Positions 7,517 through 18,788 are shown, counted from the stretch's first letter. The stretch: 64,000 nucleotides of DNA from Erythrobacter sp. (GCA_019739335.1 CP073261.1:3090001-3154000); one strand, 5' to 3'. Program-made: numbers and translations. Notes: generated from the sequence alone by a model not told the origin.

Positions 7517-9361
7517 TCAATACACACGCTTCTTCGGTTTGATGTATTCGATATCGTCCGTGAGCGTATATTCGTGCACCGGGCGATAGCCGATCTCCAC
7601 CGCGCCGCCGCTGCCGCCCCAACCATCGAACCAGGCCACGGTGTGCTTCATCCATTCGGCATCGTCCCGCTCGGGGAAATCCTCGTGCGCGTGGGCGCCG
7701 CGCGATTCCTTGCGGTTTTCAGCGGAGTGCATTGTCACCGCTGCCTGCGCCATCAGGTTATCGAGTTCCAGCGTCTCAATCAGGTCGCTATTCCAGATCA
7801 GCGAGCGGTCGTGCACCTTCACGTCCTGCAGCCGCTTGTTGGTTTCGCCAAGCTGGCGCACGCCTTCGCTCATCAGCGCGGAATCGCGGAACACGGCGGC
7901 GTGCTTCTGCATCGTCTTCTGCATTTCGCTGCGCACCTGCGCGGTAGGGGAGCCGCCATCGGCAAAGCGGAAGTGATCGAGGCGGCCCAGCGCGAAATCG
8001 GCGCTGTCGCCCGGCAGCTCCTGATGCGCGGTGCCCGGCGTGATGGTTTCCTTGAGTCGGAAGCCCGTCGCGCGGCCGAACACCACGAGATCGATCAGCG
8101 AGTTCGAGCCGAGGCGATTGGCACCATGCACCGAAACGCAGGCCGCTTCGCCTACCGCGAACAGGCCGGGGACGACATGGTCGGGGTTCCCGTCAGGCCC
8201 GAGCGTCACCACTTCGCCGTGGTAGTTACAGGGGATGCCGCCCATGTTGTAATGCACCGTCGGGGTGACGGGCAGCGGCTGGCGGGTGAGGTCCACCCCG
8301 GCGAAGATCTTGCCGCTTTCGGTGATCCCGGGCAGGCGTTCAGCCAGCACCTTGGGATCGATGTGATCGAGGTGGAGGTAGATGTGGTCCTTCTCCGGCC
8401 CGACGCCGCGTCCTTCGCGCATTTCCAGAGCCATCGAGCGGCTGACCACGTCGCGCGACGCCAGATCCTTCGCCGAAGGGGCATAGCGTTCCATGAACCG
8501 CTCGCCTTCGGAATTGGTGAGGTAACCGCCCTCGCCCCGCGCGCCTTCGGTAATCAGCACGCCCGCGCCGTAAATGCCGGTGGGGTGGAACTGGACGAAT
8601 TCCATGTCCTGCAAGGGCAGGCCCGCGCGCAGCACCATGCCGCCGCCGTCGCCGGTGCAAGTGTGGGCCGATGTAGCGGTGTAGTAGCAGCGACCGTAGC
8701 CACCCGTCGCCAGCACCACGCCGTGGGCGCGGAAGCGGTGGATCGTGCCATCGTCGAGGCACATCGCGATCACGCCGACGCAGCGCTTGTTCGCGCCTTC
8801 GCCCTGCATGATCAGGTCGATGGCGAAGTATTCGATGAAGAAGTCCGCCGCGTATTTCAGGCTCTGCTGGTAGAGCGCGTGGAGCATGGCGTGGCCGGTG
8901 CGGTCCGCTGCAGCAGCCGTGCGCTGCACGGGCGGGCCTTCGCCCATGTTCTGCATGTGCCCGCCGAAGGGGCGCTGGTAGATCGTGCCATCGGCATTGC
9001 GGCTGAATGGGACGCCTGCGTGCTCGAGTTCGTAAACCGCCTGCGGGGCTTCGCGCGCGAGGTATTCGATCGCGTCCTGGTCACCAAGCCAGTCGGCACC
9101 CTTGACCGTATCGTACATGTGCCACGACCAGTGATCGGGGCTGTTGTTGCCCAGCGAAGCGGCGATCCCGCCCTGCGCTGCGACAGTGTGCGAGCGGGTG
9201 GGGAAGACCTTGGAAATGTTCGCGGTTTTCAGCCCGGCTTCCGCCGCGCCCATCGTCGCGCGAAGGCCTGATCCGCCTGCGCCGACCACCACCACGTCAT
9301 AGGTATGATCGGTAATCGGATAGGCGCGGCCGCCCACTTCGAATGTCTGGCTGCGGGCCAT
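7517..9361 (-). CDS. sdhA: Succinate dehydrogenase flavoprotein subunit
   Basis: A 614-residue SdhA, the membrane-associated catalytic subunit of complex II that oxidises succinate to fumarate. Visible motifs: the FAD-binding [15 protein letters not shown] near residue 20, the covalent-FAD region [18 protein letters not shown], the substrate region [14 protein letters not shown], and the C-terminal [19 protein letters not shown]. Length is normal. The ATG at 9361 shares a base with the sdhD stop, so the genes are coupled in the order sdhC-sdhD-sdhA. No sdhB follows in this window. Confidence 0.97.
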   Translation of the reverse strand: MARSQTFEVGGRAYPITDHTYDVVVVGAGGSGLRATMGAAEAGLKTANISKVFPTRSHTVAAQGGIAASLGNNSPDHWSWHMYDTVKGADWLGDQDAIEYLAREAPQAVYELEHAGVPFSRNADGTIYQRPFGGHMQNMGEGPPVQRTAAAADRTGHAMLHALYQQSLKYAADFFIEYFAIDLIMQGEGANKRCVGVIAMCLDDGTIHRFRAHGVVLATGGYGRCYYTATSAHTCTGDGGGMVLRAGLPLQDMEFVQFHPTGIYGAGVLITEGARGEGGYLTNSEGERFMERYAPSAKDLASRDVVSRSMALEMREGRGVGPEKDHIYLHLDHIDPKVLAERLPGITESGKIFAGVDLTRQPLPVTPTVHYNMGGIPCNYHGEVVTLGPDGNPDHVVPGLFAVGEAACVSVHGANRLGSNSLIDLVVFGRATGFRLKETITPGTAHQELPGDSADFALGRLDHFRFADGGSPTAQVRSEMQKTMQKHAAVFRDSALMSEGVRQLGETNKRLQDVKVHDRSLIWNSDLIETLELDNLMAQAAVTMHSAENRKESRGAHAHEDFPERDDAEWMKHTVAWFDGWGGSGGAVEIGYRPVHEYTLTDDIEYIKPKKRVY

Positions 9362-9777
9362 TATGCGGCTCCTCCGAATACCAGGCGGGCCAGCGAGAAC
9401 AGCCCGAACGCTGACCCGGCGAAAATTGCCACGTTCAGCAGCAGCACGGCGGCAAACTTGTTGCCCGGCGTATCGACATAGTCTTCCAGCATGATCTGCA
9501 CGCCAAGCCGCGCGTGCCAGAAGGTGTTGACCATGATCAGCGCGAGCGCCAGCGCGGGCACCGGCTGCGACACCCAGTCCCGCGCCGTGGCATAGGACAG
9601 ATCGGGCAGCAGCAGGAAGGAAATGACCAGGAAGCCGATCAGCACCAGGTTGCCGACCGCAGTGAAGCGTTGCAGCAGCCAATGGTGCGCACCGTGATGC
9701 GCCGAGCCGAGACCGCGGACGTGGCCGATGGCCGTGCCCTTCCCGCCGAAGGGTTCGAGAGAAGTTCGTCTACCCAT
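9361..9777 (-). CDS. sdhD: Succinate dehydrogenase membrane anchor subunit D
   Basis: A 138-residue membrane protein with three transmembrane helices (about residues 38-58, 72-95, 108-130). The segment [16 protein letters not shown] starts helix one, and [16 protein letters not shown] in helix two carries the histidine and tyrosine expected around heme b and the quinone pocket of the SdhD family. It anchors SdhAB to the cytoplasmic membrane. It is 8 bases after sdhC and overlaps sdhA by one base. Identification is by these motifs plus operon position. Confidence 0.94.
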   Translation of the reverse strand: MGRRTSLEPFGGKGTAIGHVRGLGSAHHGAHHWLLQRFTAVGNLVLIGFLVISFLLLPDLSYATARDWVSQPVPALALALIMVNTFWHARLGVQIMLEDYVDTPGNKFAAVLLLNVAIFAGSAFGLFSLARLVFGGAA

Positions 9778-9785
9778 GATCAGTC

Positions 9786-10166
9786 CTAGAAAAGAAGAAG
9801 CGCGGCCCAGAATGCCGCAGTAAGCACCACACCCGACGCGATCGAGACCCACGAAAAGCGCTTGTTCGTCTCCAGCTCGTAACCCGCGCCGATATCGAGA
9901 ACGAAGTGGCGCACGCCCGAAGACAGATGGTTGAAAAAGGCCCAGCTCAAGCCGACCAGCACCACATATCCCAGCGGATTGGTGGCGGCAGAAGTGAAGG
10001 TCTCGTAGGCCTCCGGCCCGCTCGCCAGTGCGGCAAGCCACCACAGCAGCACCGGCAGTCCGACAAAGGCCATGCCGTTGCCGCTGACCCGGTGAAGGAT
10101 CGAGGTGGCCATATGCGGCCCCCATTTCCAGATGCTGAGATGCGGCGATAGCGGGCGGTTGGCCAT
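9786..10166 (-). CDS. sdhC: Succinate dehydrogenase cytochrome b556 subunit
   Basis: A 126-residue SdhC with the family signature RPLSPHLSIWKW at the start, SILHRVSGNGM (serine and arginine near the quinone site) and HLSSGVRHFVLDIG (heme-ligand histidine), and three membrane helices. It is the first gene of the sdhCDA operon. The promoter should lie between 10167 and the folded repeat element that starts near 10218; I see no strong consensus there. A GGAGGAAC ribosome site precedes the ATG. Confidence 0.95.
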   Translation of the reverse strand: MANRPLSPHLSIWKWGPHMATSILHRVSGNGMAFVGLPVLLWWLAALASGPEAYETFTSAATNPLGYVVLVGLSWAFFNHLSSGVRHFVLDIGAGYELETNKRFSWVSIASGVVLTAAFWAALLLF

Positions 10167-10217
10167 AGTGTTCCTCCGGGCGAGTCCCGATGTGTCCTGA
10201 AAGGTCGCGCTCCACTA

Positions 10218-10484
10218 GAGCGGCGATCAATAGATGTGAACCACCGTGATTGCCTTGGGAGGCTTCTCGGCAAGGAGTCTTGCGCAGGGCGGGCTGGTGG
10301 CCCGTCCAAGCAAGACGACGCTGTCCGAGGGGCCTCCCAAGGCAACCCCTCCGGGGCGGGCCGATTTTGGCCGATTGCAGCGTCGCTTGTCGGTCACGAT
10401 GCTTTGGCATCGCTTCCTCCGCGCTCCTCGCACTCGGCCAAAATCGGCTCCGTCCCGGTGGTTCACATCTATCGATCGCCGCTC
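10218..10484. repeat. Folded inverted-repeat element (MITE-like or structured RNA)
   Basis: A 267-bp non-coding element bounded by 28-bp inverted arms (10218-10245 and 10457-10484, one mismatch). Inside are two further perfect 14-bp hairpin stems: 10250-10263 with 10332-10345, and 10361-10374 with 10434-10447. Together they would fold into an outer stem with two arms, a three-way junction. It sits between sdhC and the divergent SDR gene. No coding potential was credible on either strand. It could be a non-autonomous mobile element, a relic, or an RNA; no second copy was seen in the window. Confidence 0.75.
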
Positions 10485-10532
10485 TTAGCGGATGGTGCGC
10501 GCGTGACAAGCGCACCTTTGGTCTTAGCCTGC

Positions 10533-10607
10533 ACTCCCCGCGCACGCGGGGACCTCCTTGAAGGTCGAGCCGCAAATCGCCGAGGTCCCCGCCTGCGCGG
10601 GGACTCA
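10533..10607. repeat. REP-like inverted pair
   Basis: Two short palindromic units, 10533-10555 and 10583-10607, each a CCCCGC/GCGGGG hairpin with a 3-4 base loop. The second is close to the reverse complement of the first, so together they form a larger inverted pair around a 27-base centre. This is the arrangement of bacterial REP/BIME elements. The stems recall type I CRISPR repeats, but there are only two units in opposite orientation. Confidence 0.7.
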
Positions 10608-10650
10608 CTTCCGGGTTTGCCACTCCGGCACCCGGCGCTAAAGCGGCAAT

Positions 10651-11376
10651 ATGACACACATTCTCGTCACCGGCAGCAGCCGTGGTATCGGCAGGGCGAT
10701 TTCGCAGCAGTTGGCGGAGCGCGGCTGCACGGTCATCGGCCATGCCACGCGGGCCGTGGACGCCCGCACGATCGCTGCCGATTTCGCCGATCCCCCCGCC
10801 CCGCAGATGCTGTGGGAAGAAGCGCTCGACCGGCTCGACGGGCGGATCGACGTGCTGGTGAACAACGCCGGATTCTTCGAACAGAACCCGCTTCACGCCA
10901 GTGATATCGAATGGCTGGATCGCTGGGAGGATACCTTGCGGATCAACCTCACCAGCGCCGCGCAGCTCAGCCGTTTTGCGGTGCGCCACTGGCAGGAGCG
11001 CGGGAATGCCAAAGGAGGCAATGGGGGCCGGATCGTCCATGTCGCCAGCCGCGCCGCCTATCGCGGAGATTCGCCCGCGCACTGGCACTATGCCGCCGCA
11101 AAGGGCGGGATGATAGCAATGCACAAGACCATCGCGCGCGGCTATGCGAGCGAAGGAATCCTCAGCTTCGCGGTCACGCCGGGGTTCACCGACACGGCGA
11201 TGGCGGGGGACTATCTCGCCAGTCGAGGCGGTGCCGGGCTGCTGGCGGATATTCCGCTGGGGCGGGTTGCCGAGCCGGAGGAAATCGCCGCGATTGCTGT
11301 ATTCTGCGCGCTCGATGCGCCTGGGAGCATGACCGGCGCGGTGATCGATGCCAATGGAGCCAGCTATGTCCGGTAG
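10651..11376 (+). CDS. SDR-family oxidoreductase
   Basis: A 241-residue classical short-chain dehydrogenase. It has the cofactor motif TGSSRGIGRA (residues about 7-16), NNAG (about 71-74), the catalytic serine in VHVASRAAY, and the active-site YAAAK. The C-terminal PGFTDTAMAG and GSMTGAVIDANGASYV match the family. It is probably FabG-like in fold, but substrate is unknown. The 3' end overlaps the metallo-beta-lactamase start by 11 bases, so these two, prmA and the DUF2459 gene form one tightly packed transcription unit. The upstream region is filled by repeat elements. Confidence 0.9.
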   Translation: MTHILVTGSSRGIGRAISQQLAERGCTVIGHATRAVDARTIAADFADPPAPQMLWEEALDRLDGRIDVLVNNAGFFEQNPLHASDIEWLDRWEDTLRINLTSAAQLSRFAVRHWQERGNAKGGNGGRIVHVASRAAYRGDSPAHWHYAAAKGGMIAMHKTIARGYASEGILSFAVTPGFTDTAMAGDYLASRGGAGLLADIPLGRVAEPEEIAAIAVFCALDAPGSMTGAVIDANGASYVR

Positions 11377-12280
11377 ACTCGTATGGGCAGGAATTGCCGC
11401 ATTGCTCCTGCCATCGGCAGCGCTGGCGCAGGCCGACGAGATGGAGCAGGCCGACGCCGAAATGCGCGCGGCCTGGGTAGCAGCCTGCGAGGACTGGGAC
11501 GACTGGGACAAGCCCGGCCCGCTGTTCCGCATTCACGGCAACACCTGGTACGTCGGCACCTGCGGCATCTCCGCGATCCTGATCGCCGGGCAGGACGAGC
11601 ACGTACTGATCGATTCAGGGACGGAAGCAGGCGCGCGCGTCGTGCTCGACAACATCGCTGCGCTTGCCATCGATCCGGTCGATATCGGATTGTTGCTCGC
11701 CAGCCATGAGCATCACGATCACGTTGGCGGCATGGCGCGGCTCCAACAGGCGAGCGGTGCCTTGCTGATGGTAGGCCCGGAGTCGGGTGAAAGCTATACG
11801 ACCGGGCGGGCAGCACCCGCCGACCCTCAGTTCACCATCAACGAACCCTTCACGCCGGTGATGACTGAAGAAGGGCTCGAAGGGAGTTCTTCAATCGGTT
11901 TCGACATTCTTGAGATCGATTCAATTTTTACGCCCGGTCACACACCCGGAGCGCGCAGCTATCGCTGGGAAAGCTGCGACGACACGCGTTGCCTCAGCAT
12001 CGTCTATGCCGACAGCCTCTCCGCCATCAGCGCCGATGGCTACCGCTTCTCCGATCATCCCGAATATGTCGCTGAGTTCCGCCAAGGTCTAGCCCGGCTG
12101 ATGGATCTCGATTGCGACCTGCTCCTCACTCCGCACCCCTCGGCCAGCGGGATGCGCGACAAGCTGCTGGCGGGCGATCTCACCAGCGGCATGAATTGCG
12201 CCGAATATGCCGAATTGCAGGACGCCCGCCTGACCGCCAGGCTGGCAGAGGAGGCGCAGCAAGTGGAAGGGGCGCAATGA
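11366..12280 (+). CDS. Subclass B3 metallo-beta-lactamase
   Basis: A 304-residue protein with a signal peptide (MSGRLVWAGIAALLLPSAALA) and the metallo-hydrolase fold. Zinc ligands read as subclass B3: H114-E-H116-H-D118-H119 (SHEHHDHVGG), H192 in FTPGHTPGA and H257 in LLTPHPSAS. The absence of a Cys at the B1/B2 ligand position and the HxHxDH pattern support B3. It should be periplasmic and hydrolyse beta-lactams, though B3-fold relatives with other substrates exist. ATG 11366 is preferred (GGAG 9 bases upstream and direct signal peptide) over an ATG 18 bases before. It overlaps the SDR stop and, by 4 bases, prmA. Chromosomal B3 enzymes are known from marine sphingomonads. Confidence 0.85.
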   Translation: MSGRLVWAGIAALLLPSAALAQADEMEQADAEMRAAWVAACEDWDDWDKPGPLFRIHGNTWYVGTCGISAILIAGQDEHVLIDSGTEAGARVVLDNIAALAIDPVDIGLLLASHEHHDHVGGMARLQQASGALLMVGPESGESYTTGRAAPADPQFTINEPFTPVMTEEGLEGSSSIGFDILEIDSIFTPGHTPGARSYRWESCDDTRCLSIVYADSLSAISADGYRFSDHPEYVAEFRQGLARLMDLDCDLLLTPHPSASGMRDKLLAGDLTSGMNCAEYAELQDARLTARLAEEAQQVEGAQ

Positions 12281-13182
12281 GCTGGAAACTGTCCGCAATC
12301 GCTTCAAAGGACGAAGTCGAGGCCGCGCTCGACCGACGCGAACTTGTGCATGACTGGGACGAGACCATCGTGCTCGCCGGATATGAAGTCGATCCGGACG
12401 AACCCGACTGCTGGTGCCTCGACGCCTACGTCCCCGCCAAGCCCGGAGAAGCGCAGCGCAAGGCAGTGCGCGCCCTGTTCGACGGCACGCCCCCGCGCCT
12501 CGTCGCCGAGCGTCTGCCCGATACCGACTGGGTGAGCGAAAGCCAGCGCGCCGTAGCGCCGATCCGCGCGGGCCGCTTCCACGTCCACACTCCCGATCAT
12601 CCACCCGCCGCTACGCGCGGCGTCACCGATTTCTGCATTCCCGCCGCGCAGGCCTTTGGCACCGGGCACCATCACACCACGGCGGGCTGCCTCGTCATGC
12701 TCGATGCCATGCGCCAGCAGGGGCTGAACCCGCGCCATGTCGCCGATATCGGCACCGGCACCGGCCTGCTTGCTTTCGCCGCTCTGGCGTTGTGGCCGCA
12801 CGCGGTGGTGACCGCGAGCGACATCGACCCGGTCTGCGAGCCTTCGGTGATCGAGAACGCGCAGCGCAACCGGGTGCGGTTGGGCGCCGGCCCCGGGCAA
12901 GTGACGATGGTGATTGCCGACGGAATGGACGATCCGGTGCTGCAAGCCGCAGCGCCGTTCGATCTGCTGATCGCCAACATCCTCGCCGGGCCGCTGGTGG
13001 AAATGGCGCAGGACTTCGCCGGAGCCGTGGCCCCGCGCGGCAGTATCCTGCTCTCCGGCCTGCTGATCCGGCAGGAACCGCTGGTGCGCGCCGCCTACCG
13101 CCGCGCGGGCTTCCGCCTGCAACACCGCCTGCACGCGGGCGACTGGTCGATCCTGTGGTTGCGGCACCGCTTCACCGGGTGA
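12277..13182 (+). CDS. prmA: Ribosomal protein L11 methyltransferase
   Basis: A 301-residue SAM-dependent methyltransferase of the PrmA family, which trimethylates ribosomal protein L11. The N-terminal substrate-recognition part is followed by the conserved AFGTGHHHTTAGCL, motif I DIGTGTGLLAFAAL, the acidic ASDIDP strand end, and FDLLIANILAGPLVEMA, the family-specific NIL motif. Length is typical. ATGA overlap couples it to the metallo-beta-lactamase gene, and its stop overlaps the GTG of the following gene. A housekeeping gene in such an operon suggests the lactamase has long been resident. Confidence 0.93.
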   Translation: MSWKLSAIASKDEVEAALDRRELVHDWDETIVLAGYEVDPDEPDCWCLDAYVPAKPGEAQRKAVRALFDGTPPRLVAERLPDTDWVSESQRAVAPIRAGRFHVHTPDHPPAATRGVTDFCIPAAQAFGTGHHHTTAGCLVMLDAMRQQGLNPRHVADIGTGTGLLAFAALALWPHAVVTASDIDPVCEPSVIENAQRNRVRLGAGPGQVTMVIADGMDDPVLQAAAPFDLLIANILAGPLVEMAQDFAGAVAPRGSILLSGLLIRQEPLVRAAYRRAGFRLQHRLHAGDWSILWLRHRFTG

Positions 13183-13856
13183 AGCTGCGCAAGGCGGCTC
13201 TTGGGCTGCTGGCGCTGCTCGGCATATTGCTGGCGGGCTATCCGCTGGCCGCTTGGCTGGGCAGTTCGATCCCGCAGGATTCCGACTGGCAGGAACCCGC
13301 CGAGGGAATCGATATAATGGTCGAAACCAACGGCATCCACACCTCGATCATCGTGCCGATTGTCAGCACAACCAAGGACTCGCGGCAGACCTTCCCCAGT
13401 GCCGCACTCCCGCATCGCTCAGGGGAAATGCCCACCCACATCGCCATCGGGTTCGGCGAGCGCGAAGTGTTCCTCAACGTGGCCGAGTGGAGCGATCTCT
13501 CACCCCTCACCGCGCTGCGCATCTCCACCTTCGGGGGCGAAGGCCTGATCCGCCTCAGTCACTATATCCGTCCCGCTCCCGGCGAGAACCACCGCCGCCT
13601 GCGAATTTCCGACGAGCAATACGGGCGGCTGGTCGCGAGCATCGAAGCCCACCTGCCCGCCATGCCCGCAAGCGAGCGCGAAATCCTTCAGGGCAGCTAT
13701 TCGGACGATGCCTATTACGAAGCGCTCTCTGACTATTCGGCGATCAACACCTGCAATACCTGGGTCGGTGCGCGACTGGCCGAGGCGGGAATTCCGATGG
13801 GTACATGGACCCCGCTGGCCGGCGGAGTGATGAAGTGGATTCCGGAGGCAAGCTAG
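13179..13856 (+). CDS. DUF2459 (TIGR02117) membrane-anchored protein
   Basis: A 225-residue protein starting at GTG 13179 (GTGA overlap with prmA). An N-terminal membrane helix or signal (residues 5-25) precedes a domain with VETNGIHTSIIVPI, THIAIGFGEREVFLNV and NTCNTWVGARLAEAGIPMGTWTPLAGGVM. These match the DUF2459/TIGR02117 family; the conserved histidine and the CNTW cysteine are reminiscent of papain-like amidase folds, but no activity is established. It is the last gene of the SDR-bla-prmA unit. Confidence 0.8.
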   Translation: MKLRKAALGLLALLGILLAGYPLAAWLGSSIPQDSDWQEPAEGIDIMVETNGIHTSIIVPIVSTTKDSRQTFPSAALPHRSGEMPTHIAIGFGEREVFLNVAEWSDLSPLTALRISTFGGEGLIRLSHYIRPAPGENHRRLRISDEQYGRLVASIEAHLPAMPASEREILQGSYSDDAYYEALSDYSAINTCNTWVGARLAEAGIPMGTWTPLAGGVMKWIPEAS

Positions 13857-13922
13857 CGGCGGAACGCCTGCGCGATCCGATCATTCGTTTCGCATACCCT
13901 CTCGCAATCCCGGACCTCCTCT

Positions 13923-14594
13923 ATGACCAGAACACTCCTCATCACCGGTGCTTCTTCCGGCATCGGCGCCGCAACCGCCCGCGCTGCCAGCCGGAGTGGA
14001 TGGAACGTGGCCTTGCTGGCCCGCTCCGCCGACAAGCTGGCGACATTGCGGCAGGAACTGGGCGAACGTGCGCTTGCCCTGCCCTGCGACATTACCGATC
14101 GCACGGCACTGGATGAAGCGGTGGCCAGCGCCGTGAAGCGGTTCGGCGGGATCGACGCTGTCTTTGCCAATGCCGGAATGGGCGTGAAGCACCCCGGCAT
14201 CGAGACCGGCGATCCGGGTGAATGGCACGAGATGATCCACCTCAACATCCTTGCGGTGCTCGCCACCGCGCACGCCACCCTGCCACAGCTCCGGAAGACC
14301 AAGGGCCATTTCGTGATCACCGGATCGCACGCAGGGCGCATTCACCTGCAAGGCTCGGTCTATGGCGCGACCAAGTGGTTCGTGCAGGGGTTGGCGGGAA
14401 ATCTGGCGGAAGAAATGCGCGAGTGGGGCGGGCGCTGCACCCTGATTACCCCCGGCATGGTGGACACGCCGTTTTTCGACGAGAGCAAGCCGACCAAGCT
14501 CCAGGCCGATGATGTCGCCAACGCGGTGATCTTCGCGCTCTCGCAAGCGGCCACCTCTTGCGTGCGCGAGATCAACCTGCTGCCGAACGACTAG
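13923..14594 (+). CDS. SDR-family NAD(P)-dependent oxidoreductase
   Basis: A 223-residue classical SDR with TGASSGIGAA (residues 8-17), NAG at about 83-85, the catalytic serine in VITGSHAGRI and YGATK as the Tyr-Lys pair. It resembles YdfG/serine-3-dehydrogenase-like cytosolic enzymes; substrate unknown. It starts 66 bases after the DUF2459 gene and converges on ligA. ATG 13923 is preceded only by a weak CCTCCT-rich stretch, so the start is supported mainly by alignment of the beta-strand that opens the fold. Confidence 0.88.
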   Translation: MTRTLLITGASSGIGAATARAASRSGWNVALLARSADKLATLRQELGERALALPCDITDRTALDEAVASAVKRFGGIDAVFANAGMGVKHPGIETGDPGEWHEMIHLNILAVLATAHATLPQLRKTKGHFVITGSHAGRIHLQGSVYGATKWFVQGLAGNLAEEMREWGGRCTLITPGMVDTPFFDESKPTKLQADDVANAVIFALSQAATSCVREINLLPND

Positions 14595-14627
14595 GGCGGA
14601 TGCGGGCGCTCACCCCGCTCACCCCGC

Positions 14628-16721
<2,094 letters not shown>

Positions 16722-16991
16722 TCACTTTGGTGCTGTCGCCAGCCAAAGGATGATAAGTGTGAGGCCTAGAGTTGGTACGAAAAGGATAACAAACTTAGCC
16801 CAAGTTGGGCTGGCTGCGGTGCGAAAAGCAGCAAACGAAAATGCCATGAAAAATGTCCCGCAGATGATCGCAGGCCAAAAGGGAGCATTCGGAGCAAACA
16901 ATCCAATGACGAGAAAAGCGACCCCAACGAGGGTGAAAACCCCAAACAATGACCAGATAGTCGCTTTTATGAATAGGTTATCGACTTCCAT
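16722..16991 (-). CDS. Small hypothetical membrane protein
   Basis: An 89-residue protein with three hydrophobic helices (about residues 10-32, 38-55, 65-86), not recognised as a known family. The ATG at 16991 overlaps the recN stop (TGATG) and follows GGAGGGGG, so it is likely coupled to recN. Base composition is a little lower in G+C than the flanking genes. Role unknown. Confidence 0.65.
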   Translation of the reverse strand: MEVDNLFIKATIWSLFGVFTLVGVAFLVIGLFAPNAPFWPAIICGTFFMAFSFAAFRTAASPTWAKFVILFVPTLGLTLIILWLATAPK

Positions 16992-18655
16992 CAAACCCCC
17001 TCCAGCAACCGATCCGCCTGCGCCCTGGCCTCCGGCGTCACTTCCGCGCCCGACAGCATCCGCGCAATCTCCTCCTGCCGCCCGCCTTCGTCCAGCAGCG
17101 CCACCGAAGTGCGCGTTACCGTGCCGCTCGAGGCCTTGGCGATCAGGTAATGCGTGCCGCCCCGCGCGGCGACTTGCGGCGAGTGGGTGACGGCGAGCAA
17201 TTGCCCGCCGGAAGCCAGCCGCGCCAGCCGTTCGCCGATGGCCGAGGCCACTGCGCCGCCCACGCCGCGATCAATCTCGTCGAAGATCACCGTCGCCGCC
17301 CCGCCCTGTTCGGCCAGCGCCACTTTCAGCGCGAGGATGAAGCGCGACAGTTCGCCGCCCGAGGCAATCTTGGTCAGGGGCGCGAAATCGGCGCCGGGGT
17401 TGGTCGAGATAAGGAATTCGACCGCGTCCTTGCCCGATGGCCCCCAGCGCTCCTCCGGCAGTTCGACCACCGCCGTGCGGAATCGCGCCGCATCCAGCTT
17501 GAGCGGCGCGAGTTCGCCCGCCACCGCCGTATCGAGCCTGGCCCCCGCCGCAACGCGAGCCTCGTGCAGCGCCCCAGCCGCCGCGCGATAGGCCTCCCCC
17601 GCCGTGCGCTCCTCCGCCTCAAGCGCAACCAGATCAGCATCACCCTGCTCGATCGCATCGAGCGAGGCCCGCAGCCCCAGCATCACCCCGGGCAGGTCAT
17701 CTACCTGCACCCCGTGTTTGCGGGCCAGTGCGCGCAGTTCGAACAGCCGCGTCTCGATCCGGTCGAGTTCGAGCGGATCGTGCGTCAGCGCCTCGGCAGC
17801 GGCTTGCAGCTTTTCCTCCGCTTCCCCCGCCTCGATCACCGCGCGGTCAAGGCTCGCCAAAGCCTCCGCGAGCAGCGAATGTTCGGGCGCGATCCGGTCC
17901 AGCTTGCGTGCGGCGCTGCGCAGGCGGGCCAGCGGCGAATCGCTGCCGTCCCACACCAGCCGCAGCTCCTCCAGGTCGCCAGCCAGTTTCTCGCCCTTCT
18001 GCATGTCGGAGCGCGACCCGGCGAGCACAGCTTCCTCGCCTTCCTCCGGCGCAATCGCAGTCAATTCGGCCAGATGCGCGAGCAGCAGGTCCTGATCGGC
18101 CTTCGCCTGTTCGATAGCCCCGCGCGCTGCCGCCAAGGCCTCGCGCGCTCCGCGCCACTGCTCCCACGCCGCTGCAACCCGCGCCACATCGGCCCCGGCA
18201 AAGCGGTCGAGCAGCGCCCGGTGCCCGCGCGGGTTCACCAGCCCGCGATCATCGTGCTGGCCGTGCAGTTCCACCAGCGCCCCCGCCAGTTGCCGCAGCA
18301 GCGCCGCGCCCACCGGCTGATCGTTGACGAATGCCTTCGAACCGCCATCGGCCTTGACCCGGCGGCGGATAATCAGCGGCTCGCCCGGTTCCAGCTCGAC
18401 CTCGGCCTCGCCCAGCGCCTCGGCTATCGCGGCAGGCAGAGCGGCGAATTCGAAAGTGGCGGCAACGCTTGCCTGTTCTTCCCCGGCGCGCACCAGCGCA
18501 GTCTCCGCCCGCGCGCCCAGCACCAGACCCAATGCATCGAGCAGGATCGACTTGCCCGCCCCCGTCTCCCCCGTCAGCACACCGAGTCCCGGCCCGAACG
18601 CAAGGTCCAGCGCTTCGATCAACACGATGTTACGGATGGAGAGGGAAGTCAGCAT
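16991..18655 (-). CDS. recN: DNA repair protein RecN
   Basis: A 554-residue SMC-like ATPase for double-strand-break repair. Walker A is GETGAGKS (residues 29-36); a long helical coiled-coil middle (about 155-370) is rich in Glu/Ala/Leu; the C-terminal half has the ABC signature KIASGGELSRFILALK and Walker B ATVIFDEIDRGVGG, followed by the D-loop and LAVTHSPQVAA. Length and order are standard for RecN. It is followed by a coupled small membrane protein and then ligA, which makes a DNA-repair neighbourhood. Confidence 0.95.
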   Translation of the reverse strand: MLTSLSIRNIVLIEALDLAFGPGLGVLTGETGAGKSILLDALGLVLGARAETALVRAGEEQASVAATFEFAALPAAIAEALGEAEVELEPGEPLIIRRRVKADGGSKAFVNDQPVGAALLRQLAGALVELHGQHDDRGLVNPRGHRALLDRFAGADVARVAAAWEQWRGAREALAAARGAIEQAKADQDLLLAHLAELTAIAPEEGEEAVLAGSRSDMQKGEKLAGDLEELRLVWDGSDSPLARLRSAARKLDRIAPEHSLLAEALASLDRAVIEAGEAEEKLQAAAEALTHDPLELDRIETRLFELRALARKHGVQVDDLPGVMLGLRASLDAIEQGDADLVALEAEERTAGEAYRAAAGALHEARVAAGARLDTAVAGELAPLKLDAARFRTAVVELPEERWGPSGKDAVEFLISTNPGADFAPLTKIASGGELSRFILALKVALAEQGGAATVIFDEIDRGVGGAVASAIGERLARLASGGQLLAVTHSPQVAARGGTHYLIAKASSGTVTRTSVALLDEGGRQEEIARMLSGAEVTPEARAQADRLLEGV

Positions 18656-18788
18656 GGCGGTTTGCGGTCATTACGGCTCCGCCGGTCGCAGCGCAACGAT
18701 CACCCGCCGCAATCCGTTGGTGCTTGGGGAAATCTTAACCAATGTGAGCGAACCTTGGGTCGCACATAACGGGAGGTATCGGTTCACC

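Noticed and set aside
7442..9271. A 609-codon open frame on the + strand
   Set aside because: Antisense shadow of sdhA; no ribosome site and His/Arg/Ala-rich composition typical of reverse reading in GC-rich DNA.
10533..10607. Possible mini CRISPR array (CCCCGC...GCGGGG units)
   Set aside because: Only two units, inverted and unequal, with no cas genes; better explained as REP/BIME.
1..12280. BlaI/BlaR1 as direct regulator of the B3 lactamase
   Set aside because: The genes are 10 kb apart, and no BlaI-like palindrome was noticed before the SDR-lactamase unit; kept only as a test idea.
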